A DNA stretch of 64,000 nucleotides from Cytophagales bacterium (GTDB lineage: Bacteria > Bacteroidota > Bacteroidia > Cytophagales > Spirosomataceae), in contig JAAFJP010000027.1 in NCBI GenBank assembly GCA_013298125.1, positions 24,418-88,417 of the forward strand, in the 5' to 3' direction. Positions 53,789 to 62,114 of the stretch are shown piece by piece. A program made the translations under genes and the position numbers. The first letter of the stretch is position 1. Each line of letters starts with the position of its first letter. The notes under the pieces were generated by a model. The model searched no databases. It was not told the DNA's origin and saw nothing but the letters and a program-made list of their open reading frames with translations.

Positions 53789-55396
53789 ATGAAAAAAACA
53801 TCATTTCTCCTACTAATAACGGCTTTTTGCTGTTTACAAAAACCAATATTCGCCCAAATCCAAACGGGTGAAAATGTAGCTGTTACCAGTACCGAATCGG
53901 GCAAAGTTCGTGGATATATTCACAACGCTATCTACACCTACAAGGGTATTCCTTATGCAGAGGCAAAGCGTTTTATGTCTCCCGAAAAGCCAAAACCTTG
54001 GACTGGTGTACGTTCTTCGATGGTCTATGGACCTGTTGCACCTTTGATTGACCCAACTACGAGTGTTCAAGATGAAAGTGAATTTGTTTTTCATCACGAT
54101 TGGGGCTTCACCAACGAAGACTGTATGCGTCTGAACGTTTGGACTCCCAATATCAACGACGGCAAAAAACGTCCCGTTATGTTCTGGATTCACGGTGGCG
54201 GATTCACCGCAGGTTCTTCGCAAGAATTACCTTCGTATGATGGAGAGAGTTTAGCGAAGAAGGGCGATGTGGTAGTCGTTTCTATCAATCATCGTTTGAA
54301 TATTTTGGGTTATTTAGATTTATCGGCTTATGGTGAAAAATACAAACAATCTGCCAATTTGAGCATTTTGGACATGAAAGCGGCTTTGGAATGGGTAAAA
54401 GCCAACATCGAAAACTTTGGCGGCGACCCCAATAATGTCACGATTTTCGGACAATCGGGAGGCGGGGCAAAAGTAAATACTTTAATGGCAATGCCGTCGG
54501 CAAAAGGGCTTTTTCATAAAGCAATCAATCAAAGCGGCTCGTTCAGAACTGCCATGCTGGAGAAAACCGATACGCAATTAATTGCTTCCGAAGTCTTGAA
54601 AGCCCTTGATTTGCAGCCTTCTCAGATTGACGATATTCAGAAAATTCCTTTTGAAAAATTGAGTGCGGCAGGTAAAAAAGCCCTCAAATTAGTAGCTGAC
54701 AAAATGAAAGCCGAGGGTAAGCCCGTCATTGGTTTTGGATTGAGTTGGGGACCAAGCCGTGACGGAGAAGTTTTACCTTATCAATTGTTCTCAAATGAAG
54801 CCTTTGAAATGTCTAAAAATATCCCTTTGTTAATCGGTACTACCAAAAATGAGTTCACACCTTTTGCAGGTATGGCAACTTTTAATAGTACGCAAGAACA
54901 AGTGATGGAAATTCTCAAAAAGAAGTACAACTCCAAAACAGATGCCTATCTGGAAGCCGTCAAAAAAGCCTATCCAACTCATACAAAACCTTCTGATTTA
55001 TTGGATATTGATTTTTCGTTCAGACCTGGGGCAGTGCTTCAAGCGAATCAAAAATCAGCTTTGAGTGGTGGTGCGGCTACTTATATGTACTTATTCTCGT
55101 GGCAGTCACCTGTTTTAGATGGAAAATTTAAGGCGGTTCATTGTATGGAATTACCGTTCGTTTTCAATAATATTGCTCGTTGCGAAGAAATGACTGGTGG
55201 CGGAAAAGAAGCCTACGTTTTAGCCGACAAAATGAGTCAATCATGGATAAATTTTGCTAAAACGGGTAATCCAAATCACAAAGATTTACCTAAATGGGAA
55301 GCATACAACTCAACGAAAGGAACAACGATGTTTTTTGATAATACTTGTGAAGTAAGGTATAATCATGATGCGGGGTTGTTGGAATTTGGTAGGTAA
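53789..55396 (+). CDS. Carboxylesterase type B (esterase/lipase)
   Basis: The 535-residue alpha/beta hydrolase has a signal peptide (cleavage near IFAQ). Family motifs are EDCMRLNVWTPN, the oxyanion loop FWIHGGGFTAGSS and the nucleophile segment GQSGGG (more usually GESAGG), where the serine is intact. The segment IGTTKNEFTPFAG then carries the acidic triad member, and HCMELPFVFNN the histidine. Such enzymes cleave carboxylic esters. With the GH3 upstream it may act on acylated sugars, which is inferred from position. A terminator follows its stop. Confidence 0.9.
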   Translation: MKKTSFLLLITAFCCLQKPIFAQIQTGENVAVTSTESGKVRGYIHNAIYTYKGIPYAEAKRFMSPEKPKPWTGVRSSMVYGPVAPLIDPTTSVQDESEFVFHHDWGFTNEDCMRLNVWTPNINDGKKRPVMFWIHGGGFTAGSSQELPSYDGESLAKKGDVVVVSINHRLNILGYLDLSAYGEKYKQSANLSILDMKAALEWVKANIENFGGDPNNVTIFGQSGGGAKVNTLMAMPSAKGLFHKAINQSGSFRTAMLEKTDTQLIASEVLKALDLQPSQIDDIQKIPFEKLSAAGKKALKLVADKMKAEGKPVIGFGLSWGPSRDGEVLPYQLFSNEAFEMSKNIPLLIGTTKNEFTPFAGMATFNSTQEQVMEILKKKYNSKTDAYLEAVKKAYPTHTKPSDLLDIDFSFRPGAVLQANQKSALSGGAATYMYLFSWQSPVLDGKFKAVHCMELPFVFNNIARCEEMTGGGKEAYVLADKMSQSWINFAKTGNPNHKDLPKWEAYNSTKGTTMFFDNTCEVRYNHDAGLLEFGR

Positions 55397-55432
55397 TTTT
55401 TAAAATTCGGACGATTTATACTTTCTCAAAAC

Positions 55433-55471
55433 AAAAAACGTAGAACTTTTACAAAGACTCTACGTTTTTTT
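55433..55471 (+). terminator. Rho-independent terminator after the esterase gene
   Basis: AAAAAACGTAGA (55433-55444) pairs with TCTACGTTTTTT (55459-55470), with a long loop and T-run following. It separates the esterase from the dihydroorotase gene. Confidence 0.85.
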
Positions 55472-55514
55472 ATTTCCAAGAAAAAATAAACTCAATATTC
55501 CGTAAATTTACACC

Positions 55515-56852
55515 ATGAAAACAACATTAATCCTTAATGCCCAAGTAGTAAACGAAGGCAAAATCGAAACAAAAGACGTTTTTATTAAAGACGGACTGAT
55601 TGATAAAATTGGAAATAATTTGTCTGGCATTCAGACAGATTCAATCATTGATGCATCGGGGAAATACCTCTTTCCAGGCGTAATAGACGACCAAGTACAC
55701 TTCCGAGAGCCTGGACTTTTACACAAGGCTTGCATCCATTCGGAGGCTCGTGCGGGTGTGGCAGGTGGCGTTACGACCTTTATGGAAATGCCCAATACTG
55801 TTCCTAATGCCCTCAAACAAGAACTTTTGGCGGATAAATACGAGATTGCCGCCCGTACTTCTTTGGCAAATTATTCCTTCTACATGGGAGCGTCCAATGA
55901 TAATATTGAGGAAGTGCTGAAAACTAACATTCAAAATGTCTGCGGCATCAAGGTTTTTATGGGTTCGTCCACGGGTAATATGTTGGTCGATAATGAAAAA
56001 ACCTTAGAAAATATCTTCTCAAAAAGCCCTATGCTGATTGCAACTCACTGCGAAGATGAACCTACAGTAAGAGCCAATTCCGAAATTTATAAACAACGCT
56101 TCGGTGACAATCCACACCCACGAGTTCACCCCGAAATCAGAAATGTGGAAGCCTGTTATAAGTCATCGTCGATGGCGATGGAGTTAGCAAAACGTCATAA
56201 TACTCGCCTTCACATTCTCCACATTACGACAGACGAAGAAACACATTTATTCCGTAATGATATTCCTTTAAAAGAGAAAAAAATCACCTCAGAAGTCTGT
56301 GTACATCATTTGTACTTCGATGCCCGTGACTACGAGACCCTCGGAAATCAAATAAAATGTAACCCAGCCGTGAAAGCTGATGGGCATAAACAACAAATTT
56401 TGGAAGCATTGCTTGACAACAGGATTGATGTGATTGCGACAGACCACGCCCCACATACTTGGGAGGAAAAACAAAACCCCTATTGGTCGTCACCATCAGG
56501 TTTGCCTTTGATACAACATCCTCTCAATATCATGTTAGAGTTTTATCAGGAAGGTAAAATTTCGTTGGAACGTATCGCCGAAAAAATGTCGCACGCCGTG
56601 GCAGATTGTTTTCAGATTTCTAAGCGTGGTTATATCCGTGAAGGCTACTGGGCGGATTTGGTTTTAGTAGACTTAAATAGTGATACAACGGTTTCAAAAG
56701 ACAATATTTATTATCAATGTAAATGGTCTCCGTTGGAAGGGAAAACGTTTCATTCAAAAATTACCCATACATTTGTGTCTGGACACTTAGCTTTTCAAGA
56801 AGGTATTTTTGATGAAAGTGTACAAGGTAAAAGACTTTTGTTTGAAAGATAG
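55515..56852 (+). CDS. pyrC: Dihydroorotase (class I)
   Basis: Dihydroorotase closes carbamoyl-aspartate into dihydroorotate in pyrimidine synthesis. The 445-residue amidohydrolase has the metal-binding DDQVHFREPGL, the lysine-bearing CGIKVFMGSSTGN (this Lys is carboxylated in relatives), THCEDEPTVRANSE, LHILHITTDEETH and DHAPHTWEEK. GYWADLVLVDLN precedes the final strand. The length and order match the longer class I dihydroorotases of Bacteroidota. Allantoinase is the nearest alternative. It has its own start 44 bases after a terminator. Confidence 0.88.
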   Translation: MKTTLILNAQVVNEGKIETKDVFIKDGLIDKIGNNLSGIQTDSIIDASGKYLFPGVIDDQVHFREPGLLHKACIHSEARAGVAGGVTTFMEMPNTVPNALKQELLADKYEIAARTSLANYSFYMGASNDNIEEVLKTNIQNVCGIKVFMGSSTGNMLVDNEKTLENIFSKSPMLIATHCEDEPTVRANSEIYKQRFGDNPHPRVHPEIRNVEACYKSSSMAMELAKRHNTRLHILHITTDEETHLFRNDIPLKEKKITSEVCVHHLYFDARDYETLGNQIKCNPAVKADGHKQQILEALLDNRIDVIATDHAPHTWEEKQNPYWSSPSGLPLIQHPLNIMLEFYQEGKISLERIAEKMSHAVADCFQISKRGYIREGYWADLVLVDLNSDTTVSKDNIYYQCKWSPLEGKTFHSKITHTFVSGHLAFQEGIFDESVQGKRLLFER

Positions 56853-56871
56853 TTTTTCGGATTCACAACGC

Positions 56872-56904
56872 AACCCTACCAAGTTCTAAACGCTTGGTAG
56901 GGTT
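56872..56904. repeat. Relaxed copy of the palindromic AACCCTACC element
   Basis: AACCCTACCAAG (56872-56883) and CTTGGTAGGGTT (56893-56904) form 12-bp perfect arms with a 9-base loop. The outer part matches the GGTAGGGTT motif of the 33-bp elements. It follows the pyrC stop closely and could also terminate that transcript. Confidence 0.7.
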
Positions 56905-56996
56905 AATTTTAAAAGTAAACAAAAGTTTTTTATTAAATTACAATCAAAATCTTTGTTTTCTTTTGTGCCTTTGTAGTAAATAAAATCAACAAACTC

Positions 56997-58619
56997 ATGA
57001 AAAAAATCTCCCAAATCCTGACATTATTTGTCGTATTATTCCCTTTATTTCTGAATGCCCAAATTGAAAAAGCTCCTCCACGGGCTGAGGGGGACGGTCA
57101 ATTTAATCGTCTGATTATCAGGGGCGTAAATCTTGTCAATGGTACAGGTTCACCCATGCAAGGACCTTGTGATATTGTGGTAGAGAAAAATAAAATCGTG
57201 GAGATAAAAGTCGTGGGCTACCCTGGCGTTCCGATTGACCCAAAGAGCCGCCCGCAATTGAATTCGGGCGATAAAGAGTTGGATTGTACTGGTATGTATA
57301 TGCTCCCAGGGTTTGTGGATATGCACGGACACATTGGTGGAAAACAACAAGGAACACCCGCTGAATATGTCTATAAATTGTGGCTCGGACACGGTATCAC
57401 AACCATCCGTGACCCATCGGCGGGCAATGGTTTGGACTGGACACTCGACCAAAAAATGAAGTCTTCAAAAAATGAAATTACTGCCCCAAGAATCTTGGCT
57501 TATACCGCTTTTGGGATGGGATCAAAGGAGTCAATCACCACCGCAGAACAAGCCAGAACTTGGGTAGAAGAAAATGCAAAAAAGGGTGCGGACGGCATAA
57601 AATTCTTTGGTGCAAGACCCGAAGTGATGGATGCGGCTTTGCGTAGAAATAAAGAATTAGGCTTGCGTTCTGCCTGTCACCACGCACAGGTGGACGTGGC
57701 TCGTTGGAATGTTTTGAGTTCGGCTCGGGTAGGTTTAACTTCGATGGAACACTGGTACGGGCTTCCAGAGGCACTTTTTGATAGTCAGACGATTCAAGAT
57801 TATCCAGCGGATTATAATTATTCTAACGAACAAAATCGTTTTGAAGAAGCGGGGAAATTATGGAAACAGGCAGCAAAACCTGGCTCAAAACGTTGGAATG
57901 AGGTAATGGATGAGTTACTGAAATTAGACTTCACGATTGACCCAACTTTTAATATTTATGAAGCAAATCGTGAGTTGATGTTAGCTCGTCGTTCGGAGTG
58001 GCATGAGGAATATACTTTGCCTCAATTGTGGCGTTTTTATCAACCTTCGAGGGTTTCGCACGGGTCGTATTGGCAAGAATGGGGAACGGAACAGGAGGTG
58101 CAATGGAAGGAAAATTATAAACTTTGGATGGCATTCGTTAATGAATACAAAAATCGTGGTGGACGAGTAACAACGGGTTCAGATTCAGGATTTATTTTTC
58201 AGTTATACGGTTTTGCCTACGTTCGTGAATTAGAATTGTTGCGTGAGGCAGGTTTTCATCCTTTGGAGGTAATCAGAGCCGCCACCCTCAAAAGTGCTGA
58301 GGCTTTGGGCATGGCGGATAAAATTGGTTCGGTAGAAGTTGGGAAGTTGGCGGACATGGTAATTATGGAAGAAAATCCATTGAAAAATTTGAAAAATCTC
58401 TACGGAACAGGAGCCATAAAATTAACTGAGAAGAATGAAGTGGTGCGAGTAGGTGGCGTAAAATATACCATCAAAGACGGCGTGATTTATGATGCTAAAA
58501 AATTGTTGGAAGATGTAAAAAAGATAGTTGCCGATGCCAAGAAGAAGGAAAATTTTGAGATTTTTCAGCCTGGAATGGAGAAGAAAACGGGGGGGAAGGT
58601 GCAGGGAAGTAAGGAATAA
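56997..58619 (+). CDS. Amidohydrolase family protein, secreted
   Basis: The 540-residue protein has a signal peptide (to about LNAQ). The amidohydrolase core shows CTGMYMLPGFVDMHGHIGG (HxH metal ligands in MHGH), HGITTIRDPSAGN, HHAQVDVARWN, and TGSDSGFIFQ, which supplies a late acidic ligand. It ends VGKLADMVIMEENPLKNLKN. Periplasmic amidohydrolases of this family cut amide bonds in peptides or cyclic amides, with unknown substrate here. Upstream is dihydroorotase, a distant relative but with different substrate. Confidence 0.85.
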   Translation: MKKISQILTLFVVLFPLFLNAQIEKAPPRAEGDGQFNRLIIRGVNLVNGTGSPMQGPCDIVVEKNKIVEIKVVGYPGVPIDPKSRPQLNSGDKELDCTGMYMLPGFVDMHGHIGGKQQGTPAEYVYKLWLGHGITTIRDPSAGNGLDWTLDQKMKSSKNEITAPRILAYTAFGMGSKESITTAEQARTWVEENAKKGADGIKFFGARPEVMDAALRRNKELGLRSACHHAQVDVARWNVLSSARVGLTSMEHWYGLPEALFDSQTIQDYPADYNYSNEQNRFEEAGKLWKQAAKPGSKRWNEVMDELLKLDFTIDPTFNIYEANRELMLARRSEWHEEYTLPQLWRFYQPSRVSHGSYWQEWGTEQEVQWKENYKLWMAFVNEYKNRGGRVTTGSDSGFIFQLYGFAYVRELELLREAGFHPLEVIRAATLKSAEALGMADKIGSVEVGKLADMVIMEENPLKNLKNLYGTGAIKLTEKNEVVRVGGVKYTIKDGVIYDAKKLLEDVKKIVADAKKKENFEIFQPGMEKKTGGKVQGSKE

Positions 58620-58630
58620 AAGTTTTCAGT

Positions 58631-58740
58631 TATTAATTTTCAATTTGCAATGTTCAAGTAAAAAAAACACAAAACCATTCATTGTCTGCCAATTACTTGA
58701 ACATTTTAAATTGAATATTGCACATTGAAAATTAATTATT
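58631..58740. repeat. Imperfect inverted repeat between convergent genes
   Basis: A left half with TTAATTTTCAATTTGCAATG and a right half with TTGCACATTGAAAATTAATT are roughly complementary, and CACAAAACCATTCA occurs between. The motif CACAAAACCATTCA and similar TTTTCAATGCTCAAT units occur also at 430-510. So these are probably two copies of a dispersed repeat. It lies between convergent genes. Confidence 0.55.
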
Positions 58741-59335
58741 AAAATTTACTATCAGAAAAGGTATGCTTCACCCTAAATTTCCCTACCACCATTCTATCCT
58801 TGATATTAGGGTCGTTCTTGGAATTATCTCCTCCAAAAACCTTCACATTAAACGTTCCCGTGATAATTCTACCATCTGAAACTCTTTCCGTTTTCGTTAT
58901 CACAAAAGCATTGGGTACGGGCGTGGAAGTGGCATGAGAGCCTTTATCGAAACTATTGAAGACATAATTCTTCTCTGGATAATTCTGTAAAGATACGCTC
59001 CCTTGCGTGATTTGCTCATCATAATTGGTTGAACCCGAAGGCGTTGAAGATGGTTTTGTCATGTCGGCAGTCGTTGTCAAAACTAATGAAATTTCACCAT
59101 AATTTCCTGCCATAATTTTGAACGTTGGCTTGGGTAATGCCGTGTTGTAAGACGTTGAAACATCGTCTGGCTTAATGCTGATTTCCTTTCCGTCAATGGT
59201 AAAAGTGAAATAAAAATCATCTTGATTTACCGCCTCTCTTGTTTCAGATGTGTTAGTGTTTTTTTCTGTTTTGCTGTTGCAACTGTAAAAGGTTGAGAGC
59301 GTTAAACAGAGAATTAGGATTATGTTCTTTTTCAT
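58739..59335 (-). CDS. Putative lipoprotein
   Basis: The protein is about 198 residues starting at MKKNIILILCLTLSTFYSC. The cysteine after the hydrophobic segment is a lipobox-like site, and the frame upstream reads through another repeat (hence this start). The body has DFYFTFTIDGKEISIKPDDV and ends in strands, with GSTNYDEQITQGSVSL. No family is recognised. It is the last of four minus-strand genes of the surface cluster. Confidence 0.65.
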   Translation of the reverse strand: MKKNIILILCLTLSTFYSCNSKTEKNTNTSETREAVNQDDFYFTFTIDGKEISIKPDDVSTSYNTALPKPTFKIMAGNYGEISLVLTTTADMTKPSSTPSGSTNYDEQITQGSVSLQNYPEKNYVFNSFDKGSHATSTPVPNAFVITKTERVSDGRIITGTFNVKVFGGDNSKNDPNIKDRMVVGKFRVKHTFSDSKF

Positions 59336-59387
59336 GTTTACTTGAAAATTGTATATTGATAGTTGCAAATTGAACATTATTTATCAC

Positions 59388-60764
59388 TTACTGACAAGTA
59401 CATTCCTTATAACTCGCAGGAATATTGACGGGCGGTGGATTAAGACAAAAGTAGGTTGCTGCCCAATTATTTACGCCAATTAAATTATTGATTTCATCTT
59501 GTTTTGCAGTTGATAAACACTTTACGCCCACTTCCAAAATCCCCGATTTGAAAGCCTTAGAAAGCCAGTAAGCAACGCCATAAGCACCGAGATTTTTTTC
59601 GTTATATTCAGCGTCACCTGATACGCCATTGCAATTGCCATTATGAGGGTAACTCCCAGGGTCAGCGTGTCTTCTTTCATGCCCGACTAAGGAAATAAAA
59701 CCCGCAAAATAAACCCATTCTTGATAAGTATATTTTATAACAGCAGAAGATTGATTCTTGGTTGAAGCTAAGGAAATGAACTTTCTGCCGTTATAATCTC
59801 TGCAACATACGCCCACTGCACCGCCCAAATCGTCCACAATATCAAAGCCTTGTACTCTGTCTTTTAGCCAGTCATAATACCGCATATTGGTCCATGGTAA
59901 ATAGGCTGATTTTTTGTAAATATCCACGTAATAAATCACTCGAATGGCTTGCAAAATCCGAAGCACAACATCAAATTTATCATTGCAATCATAGCTCGTT
60001 ACGACCACGCCATTACGCCTGATTTCAAAGTCTTTGATGAATTTTGAGAATAGAATATCATCCGTAGGGCATTTCTTCATAAATTCTTCAATATTCAGAA
60101 TTTGCGAGGTCAAATTGAGTGTATATTTTTGCTCCGTTCCGTCTTGGGCTTTCACGGTTACGTTGGTGGGCAAACTCGAAAACTTATACGTTGATTTATC
60201 ACTCGTTTGTTCGATGCCTTCAATCAATAATTTTGCTCCTTTTGAGATACTGAAACTTGGAATAATCGAAACTGTATTCGGAAAATTAAGGTCGGTTTCC
60301 AACAAATTCATCGTCATGGTGGTATTTTTCAGACACCCCACCACATCCTCCGAAACCATGAGCGTATTGTTCAAAGTTTTCTTAAAACTGAAAGACAATA
60401 ATTTGGCTTCGTTGCTTTTCGTAACCGTTACGATAACATTATAATTGACCTTCGTTCCGTCCTCTGCCTGTACCGTGAAGGTAACGGGATTGGTAAAATT
60501 ATTAGTCGTAATACCGTTTTGTTGCGTTATAGTCCCTTGTAATAAAATTGCTCCTGCCGAAACCTGAAACGTTGAGGGTAAGGAAGTTACCTCTGAAAAT
60601 GAAGGTAAAATAACCATAATTTCTTTCTTACCTTCATCAATTGTTCCTTTGACATTGGCAACGGTAAAGGAAGTAATTTTGGCTTCATTACTTTTGATTT
60701 CTTCTTTTTTGCAAGAATTAAAAAAGAAGAAAATGAGGATGATGAGTGTGAGTGATTTTTTCAT
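59388..60764 (-). CDS. Lipoprotein with DUF5018-like domains and an HExxH motif (putative metalloprotease)
   Basis: The 458-residue protein has a lipobox-like start (ILIFFFFNSCKK). Two Ig-like segments follow, of the form EAKITSFTVANVKGTIDEG and EAKLLSFSFKKTLNN, matching the DUF5018/cadherin-like repeats of Bacteroidota lipoproteins. The C-terminal half contains VGHERRHAD (H362, E363, H366) with acidic E386/E389 about 20 residues later, the layout of a zincin (metallopeptidase). This domain is not a family I can name. It is translated with the S74 surface proteins upstream (9-base gap) and the small lipoprotein downstream. Confidence 0.65.
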   Translation of the reverse strand: MKKSLTLIILIFFFFNSCKKEEIKSNEAKITSFTVANVKGTIDEGKKEIMVILPSFSEVTSLPSTFQVSAGAILLQGTITQQNGITTNNFTNPVTFTVQAEDGTKVNYNVIVTVTKSNEAKLLSFSFKKTLNNTLMVSEDVVGCLKNTTMTMNLLETDLNFPNTVSIIPSFSISKGAKLLIEGIEQTSDKSTYKFSSLPTNVTVKAQDGTEQKYTLNLTSQILNIEEFMKKCPTDDILFSKFIKDFEIRRNGVVVTSYDCNDKFDVVLRILQAIRVIYYVDIYKKSAYLPWTNMRYYDWLKDRVQGFDIVDDLGGAVGVCCRDYNGRKFISLASTKNQSSAVIKYTYQEWVYFAGFISLVGHERRHADPGSYPHNGNCNGVSGDAEYNEKNLGAYGVAYWLSKAFKSGILEVGVKCLSTAKQDEINNLIGVNNWAATYFCLNPPPVNIPASYKECTCQ

Positions 60765-60773
60765 GGATTGGTT

Positions 60774-62081
60774 TTATTTATTGATTACGTTATTGGCTGA
60801 TAATTGAGAATTATTAAGCACAGCCTCAATTTTATCCAAGCGATTTTCCAATTTTTGATTTCTCAGAGTCAGTTCTTTGATTGCCTCAACCAGCACGGGC
60901 GTAAGCCGGGCATAATCAACTGATTTGAAACCCTTTTCATCAGTAAAAACCATTTCTGGAAAGATTTTTTCAATCTCTTGGGCAATAAATCCGATTTGAT
61001 TTTTGTCCGAAAAATGCTTTTCTGGGAATTCCTCTTGTTTCCAATCGTAGCGTACACCATTGATTTTCAGAATATTAGTTAAAGAATTTTCAAGGGGGGC
61101 TATATTTTTCTTATATCGCAAATCAGAAGAACAGACGATATTTGATGCACAAACGGTATAAGTAAAGTTGGCAGAATAACCCGAAATAATATTAGTGCTA
61201 CCAAGAGCAAGATTACCATTAATTAATACATTTCCTTCAACTCTAACTTTACCATAAAATAAGCCAGCGTATGAGTTCGTAGCATTTATGTTATCTGAAC
61301 CTATTATGCCAGCAGCAAATGTTGTGGCTGCCTGACCATTCACGATTCCGTAAACCCCATATTTATAGCTACCTGTACCAGCAGCAACCCCCGAAACGCC
61401 ATTATTCATGTAAATATTTGGCTGGTTACTATAACCCGTAATGGCTTGAGAAAATTTACCTCCTGGAGCATAATTGTAACCTCCCGTGGTTGTGGCATAA
61501 ATTCCTTGCCCAGTATTGCTCGAAAAATACCCACCAGGATTGGCAACACCAATAATGAATGGCGACAGGGTACATATGCCCGAATTACTGATTCCTCTGA
61601 CCCCAATCACATCTTCTGCGGCTGTATTATTAAAATTTGTGGCTACTGCATCTACACCATACAATTCCGTATTGGTGGTATTAAAAGCGGTTGCTTCCGC
61701 TTTTACGCCATATACTTTGGTGTTTGTACCTGTATTAAATCCTTGGAAAAGACCACCATAAACATCCGTAAAGTTGATATTTAAGGAATTATTGGCATTA
61801 TCACCGTAAACAGCGATGTATCTTGAAGGAAATCCCTGTGTATTGGCTTTGGTAGAACCCATAACACCGATGTTATTAAGAGTCCCATTTTTGCCATAGC
61901 CAATTAGACCAACATGATAGTTGGTGGCAGGAAGTGCATCAACTTCGCCCACACCACCAACTTTATATGTATTGTCAAAAACGTGTGTGAAAGTACCTGT
62001 GCCTGAATATTTCAATGTTGTTTGAGCATTCACAGAGTAAAATGCCAATAGAATAAAACTCAAAAGAAGATATTTTTTCAT
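60774..62081 (-). CDS. Surface protein with a C-terminal peptidase S74 (intramolecular chaperone) domain
   Basis: The 435-residue protein has a signal peptide (cleavage near VNAQ), then a glycine/asparagine-rich beta-roll-like region (YHVGLIGYGKNGTLNNIG, and repeats of the form GVKAEATAFNTTNTEL). The S74 chaperone domain (about 319-420) starts SDLRYKKNIAPLENS, with the Ser-Lys type dyad at S319/K324. It continues QIGFIAQEIEKIFPEMV and VDYARLTPVLVEAIKEL, ending in a helix. S74 domains cut themselves off after trimer folding in phage tail spikes. Presence in a signal-bearing protein suggests a folded trimeric surface fibre. The gene is 33 bases after the larger S74 protein gene. Confidence 0.8.
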   Translation of the reverse strand: MKKYLLLSFILLAFYSVNAQTTLKYSGTGTFTHVFDNTYKVGGVGEVDALPATNYHVGLIGYGKNGTLNNIGVMGSTKANTQGFPSRYIAVYGDNANNSLNINFTDVYGGLFQGFNTGTNTKVYGVKAEATAFNTTNTELYGVDAVATNFNNTAAEDVIGVRGISNSGICTLSPFIIGVANPGGYFSSNTGQGIYATTTGGYNYAPGGKFSQAITGYSNQPNIYMNNGVSGVAAGTGSYKYGVYGIVNGQAATTFAAGIIGSDNINATNSYAGLFYGKVRVEGNVLINGNLALGSTNIISGYSANFTYTVCASNIVCSSDLRYKKNIAPLENSLTNILKINGVRYDWKQEEFPEKHFSDKNQIGFIAQEIEKIFPEMVFTDEKGFKSVDYARLTPVLVEAIKELTLRNQKLENRLDKIEAVLNNSQLSANNVINK

Positions 62082-62114
62082 GATTTCAGTATGTTTTAAG
62101 GTTGTTTAATTTTT

